DNA of 19,903 nt from CAZGSG01 sp964528095 (GTDB lineage: Bacteria; Bacteroidota; Bacteroidia; Chitinophagales; Chitinophagaceae): the NCBI GenBank assembly GCA_964528095.1, contig CAZGSG010000095.1, positions 1 to 19,903 of the forward strand, written 5' to 3'. Of the stretch, positions 8,099 to 16,181 are shown piece by piece (within the stretch, counting starts at the first letter, position 1; each line of letters opens with the position of its first letter). The position numbers and the translations under genes are program-made. The notes under the pieces are model-generated. The model searched no databases, was not told the DNA's origin, and saw nothing but the letters and a program-made list of their open reading frames with translations.

Positions 8099-9122
8099 TT
8101 TTGGGTATTTTTAAATTCACGAAATAGCTTTTTCCTTTCCTGCCATGCTCCAGGCTATAGATTTTGCCATACAGTAAATCAAGTCTCTTTATAGTTGTTG
8201 TTATCCCCAATCCTGTTTTCTTATCCTCAACCAGAGCAGGTTGGTCAGCAATACTGTTTTCAATTTCAAAATGTATCCAGGTAGATTCTACCCATAGTCT
8301 CATGGATATATGAACCTGGCCAGTTAGGGTGTTTTTCGCATGTTTGAAGGCATTCTCTACAAATACGATCAGTACCATCGGTGCAATCTTGATAGTGATG
8401 TCAAAGGAAATAATATCAATGTTTAGTACCAACCTGTCGCTGATCCGGATTTTTTCAAGTTCAATAAAATTGAGGACATAATCTACTTCTTCTTTGAGTT
8501 TGACAAATGGTTCATCAGAACTGTATAGAGCATAGTCGAGCAAGTCAGAGAGTTTGAGCAGCAGCCCCGGCACTTTGTCGTGATCGGTACGGGACAAACC
8601 ATAAAGATTATTAAGTGTATTGAACAAAAAATGCGGGCTTAGTTTGCTGGTGAGCAAATTCAATTCAGTCTCTGACTGGTATTGAAGAATTTTGCTCTCC
8701 CTGATCTGCTGACGAATCACTATCCTGGTAATAGAGATAAGCAATCCGGCAAATAAGACAAGTATAACCAATAAGGGCACGGTAACCACCAGCCCGGTCA
8801 GGTCAGTTCCATCCCTTAACCCAAGTAGGTAGGCCATAGCGAATATACCTGCTGCAGAAAATAAACAAACAAAAAGACAAAAAAGTGAGATCAATAATGC
8901 CCATCTTTTTTTTACCAAAAATTGCTGAGTAAGCCACCTGCCCGAGTAGATGCAGCCGATCGTCAATAGATATACCAGTAAAGCTTTTGGGGCAACCTGT
9001 TTATAGGAGGCGCTTTGAATAGTGATGATGAGCGTGACTAAAAATAAACCCGCCAGGAAAACAATATGTATCCTGCGGCCCTGTTTAAAGAGATTTACAA
9101 GCCCTTCTCCAATTACTGCCAT
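8085..9122 (-). CDS. LytS/YpdA-type sensor histidine kinase
   Basis: The 345-residue inner-membrane kinase has four predicted membrane helices (about residues 18-37, 46-62, 74-100 and 110-134), with almost no periplasmic loop, so the sensor input is unclear. A short coiled linker leads to the His_kinase (PF06580 type) motif KLSPHFLFNTLNNLYGLS, with phosphoacceptor His 164. The ATPase domain has FVENAFKHAK with Asn 256 as the N box and KTGLGITTTIKRLDLLYG as the G box. It overlaps the LytTR regulator gene by 14 bases and is the first gene of that operon. The operon promoter must lie in the 193-base divergent gap shared with the serine hydrolase gene. Confidence 0.95.
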   Translation of the reverse strand: MAVIGEGLVNLFKQGRRIHIVFLAGLFLVTLIITIQSASYKQVAPKALLVYLLTIGCIYSGRWLTQQFLVKKRWALLISLFCLFVCLFSAAGIFAMAYLLGLRDGTDLTGLVVTVPLLVILVLFAGLLISITRIVIRQQIRESKILQYQSETELNLLTSKLSPHFLFNTLNNLYGLSRTDHDKVPGLLLKLSDLLDYALYSSDEPFVKLKEEVDYVLNFIELEKIRISDRLVLNIDIISFDITIKIAPMVLIVFVENAFKHAKNTLTGQVHISMRLWVESTWIHFEIENSIADQPALVEDKKTGLGITTTIKRLDLLYGKIYSLEHGRKGKSYFVNLKIPKNATH

Positions 9123-9177
9123 GAATTAAATATCTGGTATTCAAAGTTAACAGATACAAATCTGGCGCAAATAGCCA

Positions 9178-9209
9178 AAAACTGGTGATCAGCCTGGTAA
9201 AACCGGTGA
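9178..9209. promoter_or_regulatory. Candidate LytTR operator: two direct repeats, 21-base period
   Basis: The sequences aaaactggtga (9178-9188) and aaaaccggtga (9199-9209) differ at one base and start exactly 21 bases apart, two helical turns. Known LytTR regulators bind pairs of about 9-base direct repeats separated by 12-13 bases, giving the same period, and their consensus resembles (T/A)(A/C)(C/A)GTTN(A/G)(T/G). The repeat acnggtga is close to that. The ggtga of the second copy also faces an inverted tcacc at 9221-9225. The site lies in the divergent gap between the kinase and hydrolase genes. Regulation of either gene through it is inference. Confidence 0.45.
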
Positions 9210-9315
9210 CTAAAATAATATCACCTGATTTACTGTGTCTGCATACGGCAAAACCTTTTCAGTACCCTATTTTTGTTTGTGCAAAACGTTCCAGCCATCT
9301 TTGGATAAAACAAAT

Positions 9316-11160
9316 ATGAAAACATACCTGCTGTTATTGATTTTCTTATTGAGCAGTATCATTTCGAATGCGCAGCAGCCCGGCAAAATAAATTCTATCC
9401 AGGAACTCGCCGATTCAATCGGGAGAATCGCCCATAAGCGAAGTATTCCAGGTCTTATGGTAAGCATTGCTACCAGAGACAGTGTATTGTTTTCAGGTGG
9501 ATTTGGCTATGCGGATCTTAAGAATAAGCGGGCTGTAAACAGCCGGACCCTTTTTCGTTTAGGATCCATTACCAAATCATTTGTAGCTATTGCGATATTG
9601 AAACTTGTTGAACAGGGTAAACTGGATTTGAATGATCGGCTTAGGGATCTTGCGCCAGACGTGCCCTTTACAAATGCCTGGGAAACCAGCAATCCTGTTC
9701 GAATAGTAAACCTATTGGAAAACACAACAGGATTTGATGACTTTAAGTTCAATAAAATGTATAGCCTGGATCGGAAACAATACGATTCAAAAGAAATGAT
9801 GTTGCAGCAAAAAGCATCGATGATCTGCCGCTGGCGACCTTCAGAACGATACACCTATTGCAACGTGAACTATGCGATTCTTGGGTATATCATCCGGAAA
9901 ATTACAGGCAAAGAATATGATCAGTACCTGACAGAAAACATATTGATGCCACTGGGCATGGGGCTTTCTAATTTTGATAGCTGGAGCAGGCATCCCGACC
10001 AGGACACCAGGGAGTATTCTCAGGCTTCAGGACAGATCAAAGAAGTGCCTTCCGTTACGCTGCTGCCTGCGGCGGCAGGCTCCTTGTGGTCCTGTGCTGA
10101 TGATATGACAAAGTTCCTGCAACTCTTTCTCCAAAATGGAAGACCTGTACTTTCCGAAGAATCGCTAAAACGTATTGAACTGCCAACCAGTTCGCTCGCG
10201 GCAAGAGCCGGGCTGAGTAGCGGATATGCATTGGGCAATGAAGATTTTGGGATCATGCGCGGCCATGATGGTATATTGGGCACCTGCAGGTCAAGCTTCA
10301 GGTACAACAGGGAATTGGGATATGGGTTTGTACTTTCATCCAATAGTAATGGATTGGGCAATATTGAAAACCTGATCAATGATTATATGAGCAGGCATGG
10401 CAATATTGAAAGACCGTCTCAATCAATAAAGACACAGCCCCTGGATAAGACACAGATTACACCTTACCTCGGGTATTACCAGGCAGAAGATCCAAGATAT
10501 GATCTGCTGGCCTTTACAGACCGGTTGCTGCTGCTGAAAGTTGAGATTAAAAATGACACTTTACAGTTCAATATCCTGGGAAGGAAACATCAGCTTCTAC
10601 AAATCAAACCTCTTGTCTTTACCCAACCGGGCGCAGCCCAGGCTGAAATCGCGTTCGCGACAAATGCCGATGGAAAAAAAGTGCTGATCATCAATAAGCA
10701 CTATACGGAAAAAGTATCTGCCATAAAAGCATTTAGCTGGCGTATTTCGATAGCCCTCGCATTGATCTTTGCCATGCTCTCCGTGTTGCTGGGATTGATC
10801 GCGTTGGTTTACTTACTTGTAAAAAAGAAAAAGGCGAAATCATTGCATATGTTCATCCTGCCGATGACGGGTGTGGCTGCGCTCATTTGGGGAGCCCTGG
10901 CGTTCATGAAAATAAAAAACGATGGCTACCGGCTTTTTCAGCTTGGAACCCCATCTTTTATATCGATTTCTATTTTCATAGGGTTTACATTATTTGGTAT
11001 TTGCGCTTTGTTAAATGTGGCGATGGTTTTTAGAAGACTAAAAGCCGTGCCCAATCTATTTGTAAAAGGGATACTTGTGGTGACCGCGTTTTCATTACTA
11101 CTGATCGCGTATATTTTGTTTGTAAGTGGCTGGATAGGTCTTGTTACCTGGAAATTGTAG
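9316..11160 (+). CDS. Membrane-anchored serine hydrolase (beta-lactamase/PBP class C-like)
   Basis: The 614-residue protein starts at ATG 9316, giving the signal peptide MKTYLLLLIFLLSSIISNAQ; an in-frame GTG at 9235 would bury this signal and is rejected. The periplasmic domain (about 30-360) has the SxxK motif SITK (Ser 84, Lys 87), a YCN motif (Tyr 181, Asn 183) in the YxN position, and HDG (His 317-Gly 319) in place of KTG, as in class C-like serine hydrolases and esterases. A middle beta-rich domain (about 370-470) precedes four predicted membrane helices near 477-501, 510-530, 547-571 and 583-605. Substrates could be muropeptides, D-amino-acid peptides or esters. It is divergent from a LytS/LytTR pair, a regulator type often linked to cell-wall processes, so regulated envelope remodelling is a reasonable but unproven role. 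Confidence 0.9.
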   Translation: MKTYLLLLIFLLSSIISNAQQPGKINSIQELADSIGRIAHKRSIPGLMVSIATRDSVLFSGGFGYADLKNKRAVNSRTLFRLGSITKSFVAIAILKLVEQGKLDLNDRLRDLAPDVPFTNAWETSNPVRIVNLLENTTGFDDFKFNKMYSLDRKQYDSKEMMLQQKASMICRWRPSERYTYCNVNYAILGYIIRKITGKEYDQYLTENILMPLGMGLSNFDSWSRHPDQDTREYSQASGQIKEVPSVTLLPAAAGSLWSCADDMTKFLQLFLQNGRPVLSEESLKRIELPTSSLAARAGLSSGYALGNEDFGIMRGHDGILGTCRSSFRYNRELGYGFVLSSNSNGLGNIENLINDYMSRHGNIERPSQSIKTQPLDKTQITPYLGYYQAEDPRYDLLAFTDRLLLLKVEIKNDTLQFNILGRKHQLLQIKPLVFTQPGAAQAEIAFATNADGKKVLIINKHYTEKVSAIKAFSWRISIALALIFAMLSVLLGLIALVYLLVKKKKAKSLHMFILPMTGVAALIWGALAFMKIKNDGYRLFQLGTPSFISISIFIGFTLFGICALLNVAMVFRRLKAVPNLFVKGILVVTAFSLLLIAYILFVSGWIGLVTWKL

Positions 11161-11203
11161 TGACCAGATGCCTGTAAATAATATCGGTTAAAAAATGAGA
11201 TGG

Positions 11204-11229
11204 TATAACTTTAGTATAACATAGTTATA
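11204..11229. terminator. Possible weak bidirectional terminator hairpin
   Basis: In the 153-base gap between the converging hydrolase and YifB genes, tataact (11204-11210) pairs with agttata (11223-11229) over a 12-base loop. The stem is AT-rich and no strong T-tract follows, so termination is only suggested by its position between two converging genes. Confidence 0.25.
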
Positions 11230-11313
11230 GCCTATTCGGTGAACGGATCAAAAGGAATAGTTTGTTGATTTATTTACGGTTTTGAAAGTTGTTTATGTCG
11301 ACTCAACGATTCC

Positions 11314-12861
11314 TCATCCCGCCCATCCCTCCCTATCCAAACTCCTATACTGTATCGCCTCCGCCAGATACTCCGGTTTTATATCATCACTCAATGAAAG
11401 ATCAGCAATCGTTCGCGATACTTTTAATATCCGGTCATAAGCCCTCGCCGATAAATTCAATTTCTGCATCGCTATTTTCAACAGGTTTTGTCCCGCCTGC
11501 GATATCACACAGATCTCCCGCAACATCTTACTGCTCATTTGCGCGTTGCAATAAATGCCTGCATGTTCTTTATATCGCTCCGCCTGTTTCTCTCTTGCAA
11601 GGATCACCCGGTCCCTGATACTCGCGGAATTTTCCTGTGGCCGCAGGGCCGAGAGTTCGCTAAATGCAACAGGGGTGACTTCAACATGCAGATCGATACG
11701 ATCAAGTAAAGGGCCGGATATTTTATTTAGATATTTCTGTACAGCGCCGGGCGGACAGGTGCATTCGCGGTCGGGATGATTATAATAACCACAAGGGCAT
11801 GGGTTCATCGAAGAGATCAACATAAAACTCGCCGGGAAATCCAGCGCGATCTTCGCTCTCGAGATCGTCACCCTTCGTTCCTCCATCGGCTGCCGCATTA
11901 CTTCCAGTACAGTGCGTTTGAATTCGGGCAGTTCATCCAGGAATAGCACCCCATTATGCGCCAGCGATATTTCACCCGGTTGAGGATTACCTCCACCGCC
12001 AACCAATGCTACATCCGATATGGTATGATGCGGCGAACGAAATGGCCGGCGTGAGATCAGCGTGGCATTCTCCGGTAACTTACCTGCTACCGAATGGATC
12101 TTGGTTGTTTCCAGCGCTTCCTGCAAGCTCAGGGGAGGAAGTATAGTTGGCAGTCGTTTGGCCAGCATTGTTTTACCGGCGCCCGGCGGACCGATCAGGA
12201 TCGCGTTATGCCCGCCGGCCGCGGCTATTTCCAACGCGCGTTTGATATTCTCCTGTCCTTTTACATCGGCAAAATCAATTTCAAAATCATATTGAGAGGT
12301 AAAAAATTCTTCGCGGGTGTTGATCTTTGTTGCTTCAAGTCCTTTCTCCCCGTTTTCAAAAAAACTGATCACCTCGTTTATATGCGTGACGCCATATACT
12401 TCGAGATTGTTGACCATGCCGGCCTCTTTTGCATTCATCTTTGGTACGATCAGGCCCTTGAAATTTTCCTTGCGGGCCTGTATGGCAATAGGCAAGGCGC
12501 CCTTGATCGCACGTACTTCACCATCCAGGCTCAGTTCACCCATGATCACATATTTTGAAAGCGCCTCCTTGTTTTCAATCTGCTCAGTGGCCGCCAACAT
12601 ACCGATAGCGATAGGCAGATCAAATGCCGTCCCGCTTTTTTTAATATCGGCAGGAGCCATGTTGACAACTACTTTTGTTCTCGGCATCATAAAGCCATTG
12701 GTCTTGATCGTGCTCTCCACACGCTGCAGGCTTTCTTTTACGGCGCTATCTGGTAGTCCCACAATGGTTGGGTCTTTGGCCGTGGTCATCCAGTTTACTT
12801 CTATGGTGATGGAAATAGCTTCTACTCCATATACAGCACTGCCATAGGTTTTTATTAGCAT
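11314..12861 (-). CDS. YifB/ComM family AAA+ ATPase (magnesium chelatase-like)
   Basis: The 515-residue protein matches the family's usual length and starts MLIKTYGSAVYGVEA, as family members do. The N-terminal ChlI-like domain (about 20-165) has VGLPDSAVKES and the KSGTAFDLPIAIG segment. The AAA+ core has Walker A GPPGAGKT (224-231), SRRPFRSPHHT (270-280), Walker B LFLDELPEF (306-314) and a sensor/arginine region GPLLDRID (383-390). A cysteine set CPCGYY and CTCPPG at 355-370 is also typical. The C-terminal helical domain ends REGWAG. In naturally transformable bacteria the homolog ComM is a helicase promoting branch migration of incoming DNA; whether this organism is transformable is unknown. 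It stands alone between a converging gene and the paralog array. Confidence 0.94.
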   Translation of the reverse strand: MLIKTYGSAVYGVEAISITIEVNWMTTAKDPTIVGLPDSAVKESLQRVESTIKTNGFMMPRTKVVVNMAPADIKKSGTAFDLPIAIGMLAATEQIENKEALSKYVIMGELSLDGEVRAIKGALPIAIQARKENFKGLIVPKMNAKEAGMVNNLEVYGVTHINEVISFFENGEKGLEATKINTREEFFTSQYDFEIDFADVKGQENIKRALEIAAAGGHNAILIGPPGAGKTMLAKRLPTILPPLSLQEALETTKIHSVAGKLPENATLISRRPFRSPHHTISDVALVGGGGNPQPGEISLAHNGVLFLDELPEFKRTVLEVMRQPMEERRVTISRAKIALDFPASFMLISSMNPCPCGYYNHPDRECTCPPGAVQKYLNKISGPLLDRIDLHVEVTPVAFSELSALRPQENSASIRDRVILAREKQAERYKEHAGIYCNAQMSSKMLREICVISQAGQNLLKIAMQKLNLSARAYDRILKVSRTIADLSLSDDIKPEYLAEAIQYRSLDREGWAG

Positions 12862-12964
12862 GAGGGAAAGGTAAAAAATAAAGAGAAGTCAATAGCGGGT
12901 ATTTAAACAGAATTCACGTTTTTTTACCGGAGGCTTCTTTGGGTATACTAAAGAGAACTTTACA

Positions 12965-13019
12965 CCAAAGAGCCCAACTCTTTCACCCCATTTTTCTCTT
13001 TTTACGCTTAGCTCTTTGG
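12965..13019 (-). terminator. Possible terminator stem after paralog A
   Basis: Ccaaagagc at 12965-12973 and gctctttgg at 13011-13019 are perfect 9-bp complements with a 37-base loop. The right arm includes the last codons of paralog A and ends next to its TAA at 13008-13010. The long loop and the absence of a T-run after the left arm on the minus strand make it a weak terminator candidate. Confidence 0.25.
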
Positions 13020-13859
13020 GCAGGCCGACATTATAACATTCGAAGCCTCCTCATAAAAAGTCAGTATTTTTTGACTTACTTCCATGATCTCAAATACATA
13101 GCGTGTATTGTTGTTGAGATAGATATTCAGCATCTTCCCCGTTCTTTCCCATCTGCCCGTAGTTGTTTCCTGGTTTTGTATCCAGGTAAGCGTATGGTCG
13201 TTTTTAAAATTCATCTCAATAACACAACCCACATTCCACCGGGCGATCAGCGAGGGATAATCGAATACCGCTTCGGTAGCCCTGGGCAATTGCATGTCAA
13301 GCTTATACTTTTTATTCAAATCATCCAGCAATGTTTTTATTTCGAGTGTATCCCGGGTTATGATATGCAATTTGCTTTCAAAGAAATAACGCTGCAGCTT
13401 AGTTGATAGACCCAGTTTTTCCTCATCGGGGTAGTTCAGTATGACGGAAGAACTGTCATAATACATCGTAAAAAGCGGTTCCTGTGCCAGGAACTGGTCC
13501 ATGGCCCGATCAATGACCGTTTGCATTTTTTCATCTACCTTATCATTCTTCTGTAGGTTTTTAAGACTGGTTACATTCTGATTGAGGCCCCGTATGATCT
13601 CTTTTTTCATCTGCTGCAGATCGCAGGAAAAACAGGCGATCGTTTTATTTTTATCATCGGCATACCGCATATAGTCTACCACAGAATTCCATGCTTCTTC
13701 GGTGGCGGTTTTTTTGCTCTCAAATTCATCTTTATTACCGGAACGCTGAAAGCCGAGAAAGTATACAGCCGTACTTCCCAATACGGTGGTGAGTACGGCA
13801 ATGCCAATATTTTTAACGGTAGCTAAGGCGCCAAAGCCTTTTTTGTTGTCGGTGGTCAT
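13008..13859 (-). CDS. Paralog A: membrane-anchored protein with C-terminal lipocalin-like domain
   Basis: The 283-residue protein is the last of four adjacent paralogs. It has a short polar N-terminus, a membrane segment at about 16-36 ending AVYFLGF, and TATEEAWNSV (51-60), matching the ATIExW motif of its relatives. A helical, charged region (about 60-190) follows, with LNKKYKLDMQLP near its end. The C-terminal part (205-283) is strand-rich and contains RWNVGCVIEMNFKNDHTLTW and GRWERTGKMLNIYL, which reads like a lipocalin-like fold with Trp-containing strands. A CFSC cysteine pair lies at 76-79 and another Cys at 280, unlike its neighbours. I do not recognise a named family. Topology is ambiguous because Lys residues lie on both sides of the membrane segment. 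Confidence 0.72.
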   Translation of the reverse strand: MTTDNKKGFGALATVKNIGIAVLTTVLGSTAVYFLGFQRSGNKDEFESKKTATEEAWNSVVDYMRYADDKNKTIACFSCDLQQMKKEIIRGLNQNVTSLKNLQKNDKVDEKMQTVIDRAMDQFLAQEPLFTMYYDSSSVILNYPDEEKLGLSTKLQRYFFESKLHIITRDTLEIKTLLDDLNKKYKLDMQLPRATEAVFDYPSLIARWNVGCVIEMNFKNDHTLTWIQNQETTTGRWERTGKMLNIYLNNNTRYVFEIMEVSQKILTFYEEASNVIMSACPKS

Positions 13860-13898
13860 CCGGGTGGTTTGTATACCGAATGTAGGAATTTAAACAGA

Positions 13899-13956
13899 AT
13901 TGAAAATTCAAATTCAAAATGAAAAATTCAAAAGAGTTTCCGTGATCCGGAAAGAG
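13899..13956. repeat. AT-rich palindromic repeat, copy 3 (degenerate)
   Basis: This stretch in the gap between paralogs A and B has repeated aaattcaaa units followed by a small central hairpin, tttccg (13937-13942) and cggaaa (13948-13953) with a 5-base loop. The layout of left AT-rich arm plus central ccg/cgg hairpin matches the copies at 18567 and 18806, but the right arm is not recognisable. On the minus strand the hairpin is followed by a T-rich run, so it could end the paralog B transcript about 100 bases after its stop. Confidence 0.55.
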
Positions 13957-14051
13957 TAATAGATTTTGGTCTTTTGTTATCCTGGTTTAACCAACAATTT
14001 GGTTAGGTAGAGAAACTGCGGGTCGTTGATCTGGTTTTGAAAAGAAACCCG

Positions 14052-15080
14052 CTACTTCCGGTTCCAGACGATAAAATTATACGGCTCGGTGGTCATCTGG
14101 AGGGAGATTGAATTGTTACTTACTCTTGATATATCGAATGTCCATACGGCGGGAGCTCTTTGATGAGTAACCGAATCCATCTCGTAGGTATAATGCATCA
14201 GGAGTTGTTTATTGGCAATTTCCCAGGTACCATTCTGGTTTATATTGATGCCTGCCGCCGTTTTAGTGGCGGATTCCCAATTACCATTTTCGTCAATATT
14301 GACAAGCGCGTTAGTGAATTTTGGTGTCCATTTACCGATCATATATTCCCGGGTGGCCATTGCTGCTGAACTGTCTGTTGTCGACTCGCTGAGAATACGG
14401 AAGATATTGTTGGGTTGTTTTTCCACCTGCACCATATAAAAATCATTCATATCAAACGCGTATTCATATCTCCTGGATAGGGTCTTTGATAATTCGGCGA
14501 TCTCGTTGACAATACGGGCCGACATTCTTTTATTCTCATCGCCATATTGATATAGACGTGCCGCGGTTCTTTCCCGCATGCGCTGTTCATCCCATTCTTC
14601 CGCGATTGCGGAATCCAGTATTTTATCAAGACTTTTAAAAACCAGCTCAGCTGCCGGTATAGACGTGACCTGGTTCTCTTTTCGCCGTTTGAGCAGGGTG
14701 GCCAGGTCTTTATCGATGTCCTTATCAGTCAGTATCTGGTCGATCGAGCTGGTTAATTTCGCCGATTCATTCAGGATCTCCTGGAACATCTCTTTATAAT
14801 TATCGAATTGGGCCTGGTCGATAAACAGCGATATAGAATTTTTATAGATAATATTTTCCAACACCATATACGCTTTCCAGCCTTCGATGGTAGCCCGCTG
14901 TTTTTCTGCCTTGGATGTGCCTGAAGCCTTATTGAACCCAAGAAAATATACCGTAGCGCTGATCAGTACGGTGGTGAGAACACTGATCAGGATATTTTTG
15001 ACAGTCTGTGAATGTTTGGTCTTTTGTTGTTTAGGAATAGCGACCGGTTTAGGCTGCTCTGGTGTTTGTTTATTTTCCAT
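14052..15080 (-). CDS. Paralog B: membrane-anchored protein with C-terminal lipocalin-like domain
   Basis: The 342-residue protein starts at ATG 15080; a GTG one codon earlier is possible. A longer, Pro/Lys/Gln-rich N-terminus (about 28 residues) leads to the membrane segment near 29-49, ILISVLTTVLISATVYFLGF. RATIEGWKAY follows at 62-71, then a long charged helical region (70-205) ending LSRRYEYAFDMNDFY. The C-terminal domain (about 245-342) opens GKWTPKF and contains a tandem duplication: VNIDENGNWESATK and ININQNGTWEIANK, 18 residues apart. It ends with strands NSISLQM and YNFIVW. The duplication is the main difference from paralogs A and C. Paralog C lies 22 bases upstream in the same direction, so B and C are probably co-transcribed. 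Function is unknown. Confidence 0.75.
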   Translation of the reverse strand: MENKQTPEQPKPVAIPKQQKTKHSQTVKNILISVLTTVLISATVYFLGFNKASGTSKAEKQRATIEGWKAYMVLENIIYKNSISLFIDQAQFDNYKEMFQEILNESAKLTSSIDQILTDKDIDKDLATLLKRRKENQVTSIPAAELVFKSLDKILDSAIAEEWDEQRMRERTAARLYQYGDENKRMSARIVNEIAELSKTLSRRYEYAFDMNDFYMVQVEKQPNNIFRILSESTTDSSAAMATREYMIGKWTPKFTNALVNIDENGNWESATKTAAGININQNGTWEIANKQLLMHYTYEMDSVTHQRAPAVWTFDISRVSNNSISLQMTTEPYNFIVWNRK

Positions 15081-15102
15081 CACGATTCAGTATAGCGTTC
15101 GG

Positions 15103-16104
15103 TTATATTTTTTCCATGTTAAAAATCTCTTTGTTGTCAGCGGTCTGCATGGTGAATGAATCCGGTTTGATCTTATCAGGAACAAGCAGCAATATTCCAT
15201 CTGCCTGCATCAGTGGATGCCCTTTCATTTTCAACGCCAGTTGTCCATTATTGAATGTCCATTCACCGTCATAGTTGCGATTATTGGATTTGTCGTTCCA
15301 GGTCAGTTCCCCGTTTTTGTAAAAACTGATCCGGATATTGCCTGATTTCCAGTTGCCGGTAAAATATTCAAGGCCCAGTTTCAATACCTCATTGCTTACT
15401 ACCGGTTTTTTGTCTTCTTTTTTCTCTTCTGTTACTGTGTTCACGGTTTTTTCAAGAGAAAGGTCGAATATGTTTTTACCATACCTGCCACCCTTTAAAA
15501 AAAGGAACTCATTCAGGTCAAAAGGCTGATCATACTTTTTTGAAAAATCAGCGGCCAGTTTTTCGATTGTCTCTGCAGTAGGAGCCAGTATTCCTTTTAT
15601 TTGCCCGATATACTGCCTGGCCCTTGCATAAGCGGTATCTTCTACCTGTTGCTTCGGCAACTGTTTTGTTTTCATCCCACTGACCACCTTATCGATATTT
15701 TCATAAAAGCCAGCAGAAAGGACGCTTATTTTTTTTTCTGCTTTCACCCTGTCTTTTAAGAGCTGTACCAGTTTTTCATCCACGCCATCCGTTTCAATAA
15801 ACTCATCGATGCTGCTGATCAGCCTTTCCGAATTTTGACCGGCTTCTATTTTTATGTCGCCAAACCGCTGGTATTGCATGGCATCCTGCATCAGCGAGGT
15901 CAGGTTCTGTGTATGAATATTTTCGATCGAGTTATAGCTTTTCCAGGTTTCAATAGTGGCTTCTTCTTTTTCCGCCGCGGTCAGCTTTTTTTTGTTATTG
16001 AATCCCAGGAAATAGATCACTGTAGCACCCAGCACAGATGTGATGACTGCCAGTAAAATATTTTTCGCCGTCGCTTTGCCGTCTGTCCAAACCCCTTTCT
16101 TCAT
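15103..16104 (-). CDS. Paralog C: membrane-anchored protein with C-terminal lipocalin-like domain
   Basis: The 333-residue protein shows the clearest form of the family. Membrane segment 14-34 (NILLAVITSVLGATVIYFLG) is followed by EATIETWKSYNSIEN (48-62). Next comes a helical region (60-200) with DFSKKYDQPFDLNEFLFLK at 186-204, then a Lys/Glu-rich linker TEEKKEDKKP (225-234). The C-terminal domain (246-333) has YFTGNWKSGNIRISFYKNG, ELTWNDKSNNRNYDGEW and TFNNGQLALKM, a typical lipocalin-like run of strands with conserved GxW positions. It ends with a short IFNMEKI. A hairpin with a 7-T tract lies just upstream of it, after paralog D, so it may have its own promoter in the 77-base gap. Role unknown; a sensor or ligand-binding envelope protein is only a guess. 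Confidence 0.75.
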   Translation of the reverse strand: MKKGVWTDGKATAKNILLAVITSVLGATVIYFLGFNNKKKLTAAEKEEATIETWKSYNSIENIHTQNLTSLMQDAMQYQRFGDIKIEAGQNSERLISSIDEFIETDGVDEKLVQLLKDRVKAEKKISVLSAGFYENIDKVVSGMKTKQLPKQQVEDTAYARARQYIGQIKGILAPTAETIEKLAADFSKKYDQPFDLNEFLFLKGGRYGKNIFDLSLEKTVNTVTEEKKEDKKPVVSNEVLKLGLEYFTGNWKSGNIRISFYKNGELTWNDKSNNRNYDGEWTFNNGQLALKMKGHPLMQADGILLLVPDKIKPDSFTMQTADNKEIFNMEKI

Positions 16105-16149
16105 AACACTAATATACTATAGTCGTTACTCCGCACAAGCCCCTGGCAT

Positions 16150-16178
16150 AAAAAAATCACCCAGGCAACCACCAGGGT
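16150..16178 (-). terminator. Rho-independent-like terminator after paralog D
   Basis: On the minus strand the stem acccTgg (16178-16172) pairs with ccTgggt (16165-16159), seven positions with one T-T mismatch and a 6-base loop, followed after GA by seven T residues (16156-16150). It begins 3 bases after the paralog D stop. The upstream arm could instead pair perfectly over 6 bp with ccaggg at 16146-16141, further downstream, giving a mutually exclusive structure. Confidence 0.55.
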
Positions 16179-16181
16179 AGC

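Noticed and set aside
9235..9315. GTG start at 9235 for the serine hydrolase
   Set aside because: It would place 27 residues in front of a standard signal peptide and overlap the divergent regulatory region.
12062..12847. Long plus-strand open frames across the YifB gene
   Set aside because: They are antisense to a clear AAA+ ATPase with all its motifs; their translations are Ser/Cys/Phe-rich with no recognisable domain.
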